The position numbers and the translations under genes are program-made. A DNA stretch of 40,742 nt from the NCBI GenBank assembly GCA_039105265.1, contig JAPFFF010000134.1:1-40742 (forward strand), read 5' to 3'. Source of the stretch: Tritrichomonas musculus. Its lineage: Eukaryota; Parabasalia; Tritrichomonadida; Tritrichomonadidae. The notes under the pieces were generated by a model, which saw only the letters and a list, made by a program, of their open reading frames with translations, made no database searches and was not told where the DNA came from. This document shows positions 1 through 12,800 of this stretch, piece by piece; position 1 is the first letter of the stretch, and every line of letters begins with the position of its first letter.

Positions 1-3000
1 GCCAAGAAACAACTCAGCCAAGGAACAACTCAGCCAAGGAACAACTTACCCAAGAAACAACTCAGCCAAGGAACAACTTACCCAAGAAACAACTCAGCCA
101 AGGAACAACTTAGCAAAGAAACATCTCAGCCAAGAAACAACTCAGCCAAGGAACAACTCAGCCAAGGAACAACTCAGCAAAGAAACAAATCAGCCAAGGA
201 ACAACTTACCCAAGAAACAACTCAGCCAAGGAACAACTTAGCAAAGAAACATCTCAGCCAAGAAACAACTCAGCCAAGGAACAACTTACCCAAGAAACAA
301 CTCAGCCAAGGAACAATTCAGCCAAGAAACAACTCAGCCAAGAAACAACTCAGCCAAGAAACAACTCAGCCAAGGAACAACTTACCCAAGAAACAACTCA
401 GCCAAGGAACAACTTAGCAAAGAAACATCTCAGCCAAGAAACAACTCAGCCAAGGAACAACTCAGCCAAGGAACAACTCAGCCAAGAAACAACTCAGCCA
501 AGGAACAACTTACCCAAGAAACAACTCAGCCAAGGAACAACTTAGCAAAGAAACATCTCAGCCAAGAAACAACTCAGCCAAGGAACAACTCAGCCAAGGA
601 ACAACTTACCCAAGAAACAACTCAGCCAAGGAACAACTTACCCAAGAAACAACTCAGCCAAGGAACAACTTAGCAAAGAAACATCTCAGCCAAGAAACAA
701 CTCAGCCAAGGAACAATTCAGCCAAGAAACAACTCAGCCAAGGAACAACTTACCCAAGAAACAACTCAGCCAAGAAACAACTTAGCAAAGAAACATCTCA
801 GCCAAGAAACAACTCAGCCAAGGAACAATTCAGCCAAGAAACAACTCAGCCAAGAAACAACTCAGCCAAGAAACAACTCAGCCAAGGAACAACTTACCCA
901 AGAAACAACTCAGCCAAGGAACAACTTAGCAAAGAAACATCTCAGCCAAGAAACAACTCAGCCAAGGAACAACTCAGCCAAGGAACAACTCAGCCAAGGA
1001 CCAAGGAACAACTTACCCAAGAAACAACTCAGCCAAGGAACAACTTACCCAAGAAACAACTCAGCCAAGGAACAACTTAGCAAAGAAACATCTCAGCCAA
1101 GAAACAACTCAGCCAAGGAACAATTCAGCCAAGAAACAACTCAGCCAAGAAACAACTCAGCCAAGGAACAACTTACCCAAGAAACAACTCAGCCAAGGAA
1201 CAACTTAGCAAAGAAACATCTCAGCCAAGAAACAACTCAGCCAAGGAACAATTCAGCCAAGAAACAACTCAGCCAAGAAACAACTCAGCCAAGAAACAAC
1301 TCAGCCAAGGAACAACTTACCCAAGAAACAACTCAGCCAAGGAACAACTTAGCAAAGAAACATCTCAGCCAAGAAACAACTCAGCCAAGGAACAACTCAG
1401 CCAAGGAACAACTCAGCAAAGAAACAAATCAGCCAAGGAACAACTTACCCAAGAAACAACTCAGCCAAGGAACAACTTAGCAAAGAAACATCTCAGCCAA
1501 GAAACAACTCAGCCAAGGAACAATTCAGCCAAGGAACAATTCAGCCAAGAAACAACTCAGCCAAGAAACAACTCAGCCAAGGAACAACTCAGCCAAGAAA
1601 CAACTCAGCCAAGAAACAACTCAGCCAAGGAACAACTTACCCAAGAAACAACTCAGCCAAGGAACAACTTAGCAAAGAAACATCTCAGCCAAGAAACAAC
1701 TCAGCCAAGGAACAACTCAGCCAAGGAACAACTTACCCAAGAAACAACTCAGCCAAGGAACAACTTACCCAAGAAACAACTCAGCCAAGGAACAACTTAG
1801 CAAAGAAACATCTCAGCCAAGAAACAACTCAGCCAAGGAACAATTCAGCCAAGAAACAACTCAGCCAAGAAACAACTCAGCCAAGGAACAACTTACCCAA
1901 GAAACAACTCAGCCAAGGAACAACTCAGCCAAGGAACAACTTACCCAAGAAACAACTCAGCCAAGGAACAACTTAGCAAAGAAACATCTCAGCCAAGAAA
2001 CAACTCAGCCAAGGAACAACTCAGCCAAGGAACAACTTACCCAAGAAACAACTCAGCCAAGGAACAACTTACCCAAGAAACAACTCAGCCAAGGAACAAC
2101 TTAGCAAAGAAACATCTCAGCCAAGAAACAACTCAGCCAAGGAACAATTCAGCCAAGAAACAACTCAGCCAAGAAACAACTCAGCCAAGGAACAACTTAC
2201 CCAAGAAACAACTCAGCCAAGGAACAACTTAGCAAAGAAACATCTCAGCCAAGAAACAACTCAGCCCAGGAACAATTCAGCCAAGGAACAATTCAGCCAA
2301 GAAACAACTCAGCCAAGGAACAACTCAGCCAAGGAACAACTTACCCAAGAAACAACTCAGCCAAGGAACAACTTAGCAAAGAAACATCTCAGCCAAGAAA
2401 CAACTCAGCCAAGGAACAACTCAGCCAAGGAACAACTCAGCCAAGAAACAACTCAGCCAAGAAACAACTCAGCCAAGGAACAACTTACCCAAGAAACAAC
2501 TCAGCCAAGGAACAACTTAGCAAAGAAACATCTCAGCCAAGAAACAACTCAGCCAAGGAACAACTCAGCCAAGGAACAACTTACCCAAGAAACAACTCAG
2601 CCAAGGAACAACTTACCCAAGAAACAACTCAGCCAAGGAACAACTTAGCAAAGAAACAACTCAGCCAAGAAACAACTCAGCCAAGAAACAACTCAGCCAA
2701 GAAACAACTCAGCCAAGGAACAACTCAGCCAAGGAACAACTCAGCCAAAGAACAACTTACCCAAGAAACAACTCAGCCAAGGAACAACTCAGCCAAGGAA
2801 CAACTTACCCAAGAAACAACTCAGCCAAGGAACAACTTAGCAAAGAAACATCTCAGCCAAGAAACAACTCAGCCAAGGAACAACTCAGCCAAGGAACAAC
2901 TTACCCAAGAAACAACTCAGCCAAGGAACAACTTACCCAAGAAACAACTCAGCCAAGGAACAACTTAGCAAAGAAACATCTCAGCCAAGAAACAACTCAG

Positions 3001-6000
3001 CCAAGGAACAACTCAGCCAAGGAACAACTTACCCAAGAAACAACTCAGCCAAGGAACAACTTACCCAAGAAACAACTCAGCCAAGGAACAACTTAGCAAA
3101 GAAACATCTCAGCCAAGAAACAACTCAGCCAAGGAACAATTCAGCCAAGAAACAACTCAGCCAAGAAACAACTCAGCCAAGGAACAACTTACCCAAGAAA
3201 CAACTCAGCCAAGGAACAACTCAGCCAAGGAACAACTTACCCAAGAAACAACTCAGCCAAGGAACAACTTAGCAAAGAAACATCTCAGCCAAGAAACAAC
3301 TCAGCCAAGGAACAACTCAGCCAAGGAACAACTTACCCAAGAAACAACTCAGCCAAGGAACAACTTACCCAAGAAACAACTCAGCCAAGGAACAACTTAG
3401 CAAAGAAACATCTCAGCCAAGAAACAACTCAGCCAAGGAACAATTCAGCCAAGAAACAACTCAGCCAAGAAACAACTCAGCCAAGGAACAACTTACCCAA
3501 GAAACAACTCAGCCAAGGAACAACTTAGCAAAGAAACATCTCAGCCAAGAAACAACTCAGCCAAGGAACAACTCAGCCAAGGAACAACTTACCCAAGAAA
3601 CAACTCAGCCAAGGAACAACTTAGCAAAGAAACATCTCAGCCAAGAAACAACTCAGCCAAGGAACAACTCAGCCAAGGAACAACTCAGCCAAGAAACAAC
3701 TCAGCCAAGGAACAACTTACCCAAGAAACAACTCAGCCAAGGAACAACTTAGCAAAGAAACATCTCAGCCAAGAAACAACTCAGCCAAGGAACAACTCAG
3801 CCAAGGAACAACTTACCCAAGAAACAACTCAGCCAAGGAACAACTTACCCAAGAAACAACTCAGCCAAGGAACAACTTAGCAAAGAAACATCTCAGCCAA
3901 GAAACAACTCAGCCAAGGAACAATTCAGCCAAGAAACAACTCAGCCAAGAAACAACTCAGCCAAGAAACAACTCAGCCAAGGAACAACTTACCCAAGAAA
4001 CAACTCAGCCAAGGAACAACTTAGCAAAGAAACATCTCAGCCAAGAAACAACTCAGCCAAGGAACAACTCAGCCAAGGAACAACTCAGCAAAGAAACAAA
4101 TCAGCCAAGGAACAACTTACCCAAGAAACAACTCAGCCAAGGAACAACTTAGCAAAGAAACATCTCAGCCAAGAAACAACTCAGCCAAGGAACAACTTAG
4201 CAAAGAAACATCTCAGCCAAGAAACAACTCAGCCAAGGAACAATTCAGCCAAGGAACAATTCAGCCAAGAAACAACTCAGCCAAGAAACAACTCAGCCAA
4301 GGAACAACTCAGCCAAGAAACAACTCAGCCAAGAAACAACTCAGCCAAGGAACAACTTACCCAAGAAACAACTCAGCCAAGGAACAACTTAGCAAAGAAA
4401 CAACTCAGCCAAGAAACAACTCAGCCAAGGAACAACTCAGCCAAGGAACAACTTACCCAAGAAACAACTCAGCCAAGGAACAACTTACCCAAGAAACAAC
4501 TCAGCCAAGGAACAACTTAGCAAAGAAACATCTCAGCCAAGAAACAACTCAGCCAAGGAACAATTCAGCCAAGAAACAACTCAGCCAAGAAACAACTCAG
4601 CCAAGGAACAACTTACCCAAGAAACAACTCAGCCAAGGAACAACTTAGCAAAGAAACATCTCAGCCAAGAAACAACTCAGCCAAGGAACAATTCAGCCAA
4701 GAAACAACTCAGCCAAGAAACAACTCAGCCAAGAAACAACTCAGCCAAGGAACAACTTACCCAAGAAACAACTCAGCCAAGGAACAACTTACCCAAGAAA
4801 CAACTCAGCCAAGGAACAATTCAGCCAAGAAACAACTCAGCCAAGAAACAACTCAGCCAAGGAACAACTCAGCCAAGAAACAACTCAGCCAAGAAACAAC
4901 TCAGCCAAGGAACAACTTACCCAAGAAACAACTCAGCCAAGGAACAACTTAGCAAAGAAACATCTCAGCCAAGAAACAACTCAGCCAAGGAACAACTCAG
5001 CCAAGGAACAACTTACCCAAGAAACAACTCAGCCAAGGAACAACTTACCCAAGAAACAACTCAGCCAAGGAACAACTTAGCAAAGAAACATCTCAGCCAA
5101 GAAACAACTCAGCCAAGGAACAATTCAGCCAAGAAACAACTCAGCCAAGAAACAACTCAGCCAAGGAACAACTTACCCAAGAAACAACTCAGCCAAGGAA
5201 CAACTCAGCCAAGGAACAACTTACCCAAGAAACAACTCAGCCAAGGAACAACTTAGCAAAGAAACATCTCAGCCAAGAAACAACTCAGCCAAGGAACAAC
5301 TCAGCCAAGGAACAACTTACCCAAGAAACAACTCAGCCAAGGAACAACTTACCCAAGAAACAACTCAGCCAAGGAACAACTTAGCAAAGAAACATCTCAG
5401 CCAAGAAACAACTCAGCCAAGGAACAATTCAGCCAAGAAACAACTCAGCCAAGAAACAACTCAGCCAAGGAACAACTTAGCAAAGAAACATCTCAGCCAA
5501 GAAACAACTCAGCCCAGGAACAATTCAGCCAAGGAACAATTCAGCCAAGAAACAACTCAGCCAAGAAACAACTCAGCCAAGGAACAACTCAGCCAAGAAA
5601 CAACTCAGCCAAGAAACAACTCAGCCAAGGAACAACTTACCCAAGAAACAACTCAGCCAAGGAACAACTTAGCAAAGAAACATCTCAGCCAAGAAACAAC
5701 TCAGCCAAGGAACAACTCAGCCAAGGAACAACTTACCCAAGAAACAACTCAGCCAAGGAACAACTTACCCAAGAAACAACTCAGCCAAGGAACAACTTAG
5801 CAAAGAAACATCTCAGCCAAGAAACAACTCAGCCAAGGAACAATTCAGCCAAGAAACAACTCAGCCAAGAAACAACTCAGCCAAGGAACAACTTACCCAA
5901 GAAACAACTCAGCCAAGGAACAACTTAGCAAAGAAACATCTCAGCCAAGAAACAACTCAGCCAAGGAACAATTCAGCCAAGAAACAACTCAGCCAAGAGA

Positions 6001-6288
6001 CAACTCAGCCAAGAAACAACTCAGCCAAGAAACAACTCAGCCAAGAAACAACTCAGCCAAGAAACAACTTACCCAAGAAACAACTCAGCCAAGGAACAAC
6101 TTAGCAAAGAAACATCTCAGCCAAGAAACAACTCAGCCAAGGAACAACTCAGCCAAGGAACAACTCAGCCAAGAAACAACTCAGCCAAGGAACAACTTAC
6201 CCAAGAAACAACTCAGCCAAGGAACAACTTAGCAAAGAAACATCTCAGCCAAGAAACAACTCAGCCAAGGAACAATTCAGCCAAGAAA
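1..6288 (+). repeat. K/H-class satellite block (left edge open)
   Basis: This block is built mainly of CAACTCAGCCAAGGAA, CAACTCAGCCAAGAAA, CAACTTACCCAAGAAA (Y), CAACTTAGCAAAGAAA (K) and CATCTCAGCCAAGAAA (H). The order Y, plain, K, H recurs, with K units at for example 106, 234, 410, 538, 666, 778, 922, 1073, 1201, 1345, 1473, 1665 and 1793, spaced 7-12 units. Rarer marker units are CAACTCAGCAAAGAAA followed by CAAATCAGCCAAGGAA (170, 1409, 4081), CAACTCAGCCCAGGAA (2257, 5505) and CAACTCAGCCAAGAGA (5985). There is no gene: K units bring TAG stops, and ATG is absent or nearly so. The block continues beyond the left edge. Confidence 0.9.
986..1008 (+). repeat. Abnormal 23-bp unit with a 7-bp internal duplication
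   Basis: One unit is 23 bp instead of 16. The heptamer CCAAGGA stands twice in tandem at 994-1000 and 1001-1007, so the extra 7 bases look like a slippage duplication inside a CAACTCAGCCAAGGAA unit. It moves the register of every later unit by +7. No second copy of this length variant was seen, so it appears to be private to this place. Confidence 0.95.
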
Positions 6289-7520
6289 CAACTCAGCAAA
6301 GGAACAACTCAGCAAAGGAACAACTTACCCAAGGAGCAACTCAGACAAGGAGCAACTCAGCCAAGGAACAACTCAGCCAATGAACAATTCAGCCAAGAAA
6401 CAACTCAGCCAAGGAACAATTCAGCCAAGAAACAACTCAGCAAAGGAACAACTCAGCCAAGGAACAACTTACCCAAGGAGCAACTCAGCCAAGGAGCAAC
6501 TCAGCCAAGAAACAACTCAGCCAAGGAACAATTCAGCCAAGGAACAATTCAGCCAAGAAACAACTCAGCAAAGGAACAACTCAGCCAAGGAACAACTTAC
6601 CCAAGGAGCAACTCAGCCAAGGAGCAACTCAGCCAAGAAACAACTCAGCCAAGGAACAATTCAGCCAATGAACAATTCAGCCAAGAAACAACTCAGCCAA
6701 GGAACAATTCAGCCAAGAAACAACTCAGCCAAGAAACAACTCAGCCAAGAAACAACTCAGCCAAGAAACAACTCAGCCAAGGAACAACTTACCCAAGAAA
6801 CAACTCAGCCAAGGAACAACTCAGCCAAGGAACAACTTACCCAAGGAGCAACTCAGCCAAGGAGCAACTCAGCCAAGAAACAACTCAGCCAAGGAACAAC
6901 TTACCCAAGGAGCAACTCAGCCAAGGAGCAACTCAGCCAAGGAACAACTCAGCCAATGAACAATTCAGCCAAGAAACAACTCAGCCAAGGAACAATTCAG
7001 CCAAGAAACAACTCAGCAAAGGAACAACTCAGCCAAGGAACAACTTACCCAAGGAGCAACTCAGCCAAAAAACAACTTAGCCAAGGAACAACTCAGCCAA
7101 GGAACAATTCAGCCAAGGAACAATTCAGCCAAGAAACAACTCAGCAAAGGAACAACTCAGCCAAGGAACAACTTACCCAAGGAGCAACTCAGCCAAGGAG
7201 CAACTCAGCCAAGAAACAACTCAGCCAAGGAACAATTCAGCCAATGAACAATTCAGCCAAGAAACAACTCAGCCAAGGAACAATTCAGCCAAGAAACAAC
7301 TCAGCAAAGGAACAACTCAGCCAAGGAACAACTTACCCAAGGAGCAACTCAGCCAAGGAGCAACTCAGCCAAGAAACAACTCAGCCAAGGAACAACTTAC
7401 CCAAGGAGCAACTCAGCCAAGGAGCAACTCAGCCAAGAGACAACTCAGCCAAGAAACAACTCAGCCAAGGAACAACTTACCCAAGGAGCAACTCAGCCAA
7501 GGAGCAACTCAGCCAAGAGA
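6289..7520 (+). repeat. ATG/GGAG-class satellite block 1
   Basis: The block opens with the shared junction: two CAACTCAGCAAAGGAA units, a CAACTTACCCAAGGAG, the marker CAACTCAGACAAGGAG at 6337, a plain unit, then CAACTCAGCCAATGAA (ATG at 6380) and CAATTCAGCCAAGAAA. It is rich in pairs of CAACTTACCCAAGGAG with CAACTCAGCCAAGGAG, and K and H units are missing. One open frame runs from the ATG at 6380 to a TAG in the first K unit downstream (7624); I regard it as a repeat by-product. The right limit is set at the last GGAG unit plus one and is good to a few units. Confidence 0.85.
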
Positions 7521-7808
7521 CAACTCAGCCAAGAAACAACTCAGCCAAGAAACAACTCAGCCAAGAAACAACTCAGCCAAGAAACAACTTACCCAAGAAA
7601 CAACTCAGCCAAGGAACAACTTAGCAAAGAAACATCTCAGCCAAGAAACAACTCAGCCAAGGAACAACTCAGCCAAGGAACAACTCAGCCAAGAAACAAC
7701 TCAGCCAAGGAACAACTTACCCAAGAAACAACTCAGCCAAGGAACAACTTAGCAAAGAAACATCTCAGCCAAGAAACAACTCAGCCAAGGAACAATTCAG
7801 CCAAGAAA
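7521..7808 (+). repeat. Short K/H-class block
   Basis: Eighteen units of K/H type with two Y, plain, K, H runs (first K at about 7617) lie between two ATG/GGAG blocks. Its order matches the last part of the larger K/H block that ends at 6288, starting from the CAACTCAGCCAAGAGA landmark. It is therefore best read as a copied end-piece carried along with the block junction. Confidence 0.8.
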
Positions 7809-9808
7809 CAACTCAGCAAAGGAACAACTCAGCAAAGGAACAACTTACCCAAGAAACAACTCAGACAAGGAGCAACTCAGCCAAGGAACAACTCAGCCAA
7901 TGAACAATTCAGCCAAGAAACAACTCAGCCAAGGAACAATTCAGCCAAGAAACAACTCAGCAAAGGAACAACTCAGCCAAGGAACAACTTACCCAAGGAG
8001 CAACTCAGCCAAGGAGCAACTCAGCCAAGAAACAACTCAGCCAAGGAACAATTCAGCCAAGGAACAATTCAGCCAAGAAACAACTCAGCAAAGGAACAAC
8101 TCAGCCAAGGAACAACTTACCCAAGGAGCAACTCAGCCAAGGAGCAACTCAGCCAAGAAACAACTCAGCCAAGGAACAATTCAGCCAATGAACAATTCAG
8201 CCAAGAAACAACTCAGCCAAGGAACAATTCAGCCAAGAAACAACTCAGCAAAGGAACAACTCAGCCAAGGAACAACTTACCCAAGGAGCAACTCAGCCAA
8301 GGAGCAACTCAGCCAAGAAACAACTCAGCCAAGGAACAATTCAGCCAAGGAACAATTCAGCCAAGAAACAACTCAGCCAAGGAACAATTCAGCCAAGAAA
8401 CAACTCAGCCAAGAAACAACTCAGCCAAGAAACAACTCAGCCAATGAACAATTCAGCCAAGAAACAACTCAGCCAAGGAACAATTCAGCCAAGAAACAAC
8501 TCAGTAAAGGAACAACTCAGCCAAGGAACAACTTACCCAAGGAGCAATTCAGCCAAGAAACAACTCAGCAAAGGAACAACTCAGCCAAGGAACAACTCAG
8601 CCAAGGAACAACTCAGCCAAGGAACAACTCAGCCAAAGAACAATTCAGCCAAGGAACAATTCAGCCAAGAAACAACTCAGCCAAGGAACAATTCAGCCAA
8701 GAAACAACTCAGCCAAGAAACAACTCAGCCAAGAAACAACTCAGCCAATGAACAATTCAGCCAAGAAACAACTCAGCCAAGGAACAATTCAGCCAAGAAA
8801 CAACTCAGTAAAGGAACAATTCAGCCAAGAAACAACTTAGCCAAGGAGCAACTCAGCCAAGAAACAACTCAGCAAAGGAACAACTCAGCCAAGGAACAAC
8901 TTAGCCAAGGAACAACTCAGCCAAGGAACAACTCAGCCAAAGAACAATTCAGCCAAGAAACAACTCAGCAAAGGAACAACTCAGCCAAGGAACAACTTAC
9001 CCAAGGAGCAACTCAGCCAAGGAGCAACTCAGCCAAGAAACAACTCAGCCAAGGAACAATCCAGCCAAGAAACAACTCAGCAAAGGAACAACTTACCCAA
9101 GAAGCAACTCAGCCAAGGAGCAACTCAGCCAAGAAACAACTCAGCCAAGGAACAATTCAGCCAAGAAACAACTCAGCAAAGGAACAACTTACCCAAGAAG
9201 CAACTCAGCCAAAAATCAACTTAGCCAAGGAGCAACTCAGCCAAGAAACAACTCAGCAAAGGAACAACTCAGCCAAAGAACAACTTAGCCAAGGAACAAC
9301 TCAGCCAAGGAACAACTCAGCCAAAGAACAATTCAGCCAAGAAACAACTCAGCAAAGGAACAACTCAGCCAAGGAACAACTTACCCAAGGAGCAACTCAG
9401 CCAAGGAGCAACTCAGCCAAGAAACAACTCAGCCAAGGAACAACTCAGCCAAGAAACAACTCAGCAAAGGAACAACTCAGCCAAGGAACAACTTACCCAA
9501 GGAGCAACTCAGCCAAGGAGCAACTCAGCCAAGAAACAACTCAGCCAAGAAACAATCCAGCCAAGAAACAACTCAGCAAAGGAACAACTTACCCAAGAAG
9601 CAACTCAGCCAAAAAACAACTTAGCCAAGGAGCAACTCAGCCAAGAAACAACTCAGCCAAGGAACAATTCAGCCAAGAAACAACTCAGCCAAGGAACAAT
9701 TCAGCCAAGAAACAACTCAGCCAAGAAACAACTCAGCCAAGGAACAATTCAGCCAAGAAACAACTCAGCCAAGGAACAATTCAGCCAAGAAACAACTCAG
9801 CCAAGGAA
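7809..9808 (+). repeat. ATG/GGAG-class satellite block 2
   Basis: The junction marker CAACTCAGACAAGGAG is at 7857 and the first ATG at 7900; here the unit before the marker ends in AAGAAA instead of AAGGAG. The block adds variants absent from block 1: CAACTCAGTAAAGGAA (TAA-bearing), CAATCCAGCCAAGAAA, CAACTTACCCAAGAAG followed by CAACTCAGCCAAAAAT, and CAACTTAGCCAAGGAG. The segment from 7900 matches that from 16012 (offset 8,112 bp, 507 units) with few base differences. The last GGAG unit ends near 9632; a mixed stretch follows up to the first Y unit at 9809. Confidence 0.85.
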
Positions 9809-12800
9809 CAACTTACCCAAGAAACAACTCAGCCAAGGAACAACTTAGCAAAGAAACATCTCAGCCAAGAAACAACTCAGCCAAGGAACAATTCAGCCAA
9901 GAAACAACTTACCCAAGAAACAACTCAGCCAAGGAACAACTTACCCAAGAAACAACTCAGCCAAGGAACAACTTAGCAAAGAAACATCTCAGCCAAGAAA
10001 CAACTCAGCCAAGGAACAATTCAGCCAAGAAACAACTCAGCCAAGAAACAACTCAGCCAAGGAACAACTTACCCAAGAAACAACTCAGCCAAGGAACAAC
10101 TTAGCAAAGAAACATCTCAGCCAAGAAACAACTCAGCCAAGGAACAACTCAGCCAAGGAACAACTCAGCAAAGAAACAAATCAGCCAAGGAACAACTTAC
10201 CCAAGAAACAACTCAGCCAAGGAACAACTTAGCAAAGAAACAACTCAGCCAAGAAACAACTCAGCCAAGGAACAATTCAGCCAAGGAACAATTCAGCCAA
10301 GAAACAACTCAGCCAAGAAACAACTCAGCCAAGGAACAACTCAGCCAAGAAACAACTCAGCCAAGAAACAACTCAGCCAAGGAACAACTTACCCAAGAAA
10401 CAACTCAGCCAAGGAACAACTTAGCAAAGAAACATCTCAGCCAAGAAACAACTCAGCCAAGGAACAACTCAGCCAAGGAACAATTTACCCAAGAAACAAC
10501 TCAGCCAAGGAACAACTTACCCAAGAAACAACTCAGCCAAGGAACAACTTAGCAAAGAAACATCTCAGCCAAGAAACAACTCAGCCAAGGAACAATTCAG
10601 CCAAGAAACAACTCAGCCAAGAAACAAATCAGCCAAGGAACAACTTACCCAAGAAACAACTCAGCCAAGGAACAACTTAGCAAAGAAACATCTCAGCCAA
10701 GAAACAACTCAGCCAAGGAACAACTTAGCAAAGAAACATCTCAGCCAAGAAACAACTCAGCCAAGGAACAATTCAGCCAAGGAACAATTCAGCCAAGAAA
10801 CAACTCAGCCAAGAAACAACTCAGCCAAGGAACAACTCAGCCAAGAAACAACTCAGCCAAGAAACAACTCAGCCAAGGAACAACTTACCCAAGAAACAAC
10901 TCAGCCAAGGAACAACTTAGCAAAGAAACAACTCAGCCAAGAAACAACTCAGCCAAGGAACAACTCAGCCAAGGAACAACTTACCCAAGAAACAACTCAG
11001 CCAAGGAACAACTTACCCAAGAAACAACTCAGCCAAGGAACAACTTAGCAAAGAAACATCTCAGCCAAGAAACAACTCAGCCAAGGAACAATTCAGCCAA
11101 GAAACAACTCAGCCAAGAAACAACTCAGCCAAGGAACAACTTACCCAAGAAACAACTCAGCCAAGGAACAACTTAGCAAAGAAACATCTCAGCCAAGAAA
11201 CAACTCAGCCAAGGAACAATTCAGCCAAGAAACAACTCAGCCAAGAAACAACTCAGCCAAGAAACAACTCAGCCAAGGAACAACTTACCCAAGAAACAAC
11301 TCAGCCAAGGAACAACTTAGCAAAGAAACATCTCAGCCAAGAAACAACTCAGCCAAGGAACAACTCAGCCAAGGAACAACTCAGCAAAGAAACAAATCAG
11401 CCAAGGAACAACTTACCCAAGAAACAACTCAGCCAAGGAACAACTTAGCAAAGAAACATCTCAGCCAAGAAACAACTCAGCCAAGGAACAATTCAGCCAA
11501 GGAACAATTCAGCCAAGAAACAACTCAGCCAAGAAACAACTCAGCCAAGGAACAACTCAGCCAAGAAACAACTCAGCCAAGAAACAACTCAGCCAAGGAA
11601 CAACTTACCCAAGAAACAACTCAGCCAAGGAACAACTTAGCAAAGAAACATCTCAGCCAAGAAACAACTCAGCCAAGGAACAACTCAGCCAAGGAACAAC
11701 TTACCCAAGAAACAACTCAGCCAAGGAACAACTTACCCAAGAAACAACTCAGCCAAGGAACAACTTAGCAAAGAAACATCTCAGCCAAGAAACAACTCAG
11801 CCAAGGAACAATTCAGCCAAGAAACAACTCAGCCAAGAAACAACTCAGCCAAGGAACAACTTACCCAAGAAACAACTCAGCCAAGGAACAACTCAGCCAA
11901 GGAACAACTTACCCAAGAAACAACTCAGCCAAGGAACAACTTAGCAAAGAAACATCTCAGCCAAGAAACAACTCAGCCAAGGAACAACTCAGCCAAGGAA
12001 CAACTTACCCAAGAAACAACTCAGCCAAGGAACAACTTACCCAAGAAACAACTCAGCCAAGGAACAACTTAGCAAAGAAACATCTCAGCCAAGAAACAAC
12101 TCAGCCAAGGAACAATTCAGCCAAGAAACAACTCAGCCAAGAAACAATTCAGCCAAGAAACAACTTACCCAAGAAACAACTCAGCCAAGGAACAACTTAG
12201 CAAAGAAACATCTCAGCCAAGAAACAACTCAGCCAAGGAACAACTCAGCCAAGGAACAACTTACCCAAGAAACAACTCAGCCAAGGAACAACTTAGCAAA
12301 GAAACATCTCAGCCAAGAAACAACTCAGCCAAGGAACAACTCAGCCAAGGAACAACTCAGCCAAGAAACAACTCAGCCAAGGAACAACTTACCCAAGAAA
12401 CAACTCAGCCAAGGAACAACTTAGCAAAGAAACATCTCAGCCAAGAAACAACTCAGCCAAGGAACAACTCAGCCAAGGAACAACTTACCCAAGAAACAAC
12501 TCAGCCAAGGAACAACTTACCCAAGAAACAACTCAGCCAAGGAACAACTTACCCAAGAAACAACTCAGCCAAGGAACAACTTAGCAAAGAAACATCTCAG
12601 CCAAGAAACAACTCAGCCAAGGAACAATTCAGCCAAGAAACAACTCAGCCAAGAAACAACTCAGCCAAGGAACAACTTACCCAAGAAACAACTCAGCCAA
12701 GGAACAACTCAGCCAAGGAACAACTTACCCAAGAAACAACTCAGCCAAGGAACAACTTAGCAAAGAAACATCTCAGCCAAGAAACAACTCAGCCAAGGAA

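Noticed and set aside
106-137. Telomere-like repeat, from CTTAGC in K units
   Set aside because: The unit is 16 bp with no TTAGGG-type tandem run.
1-6288. Iteron-type plasmid origin
   Set aside because: Iterons are few and lie beside a replication gene and an AT-rich region; here there are thousands of units and nothing else.
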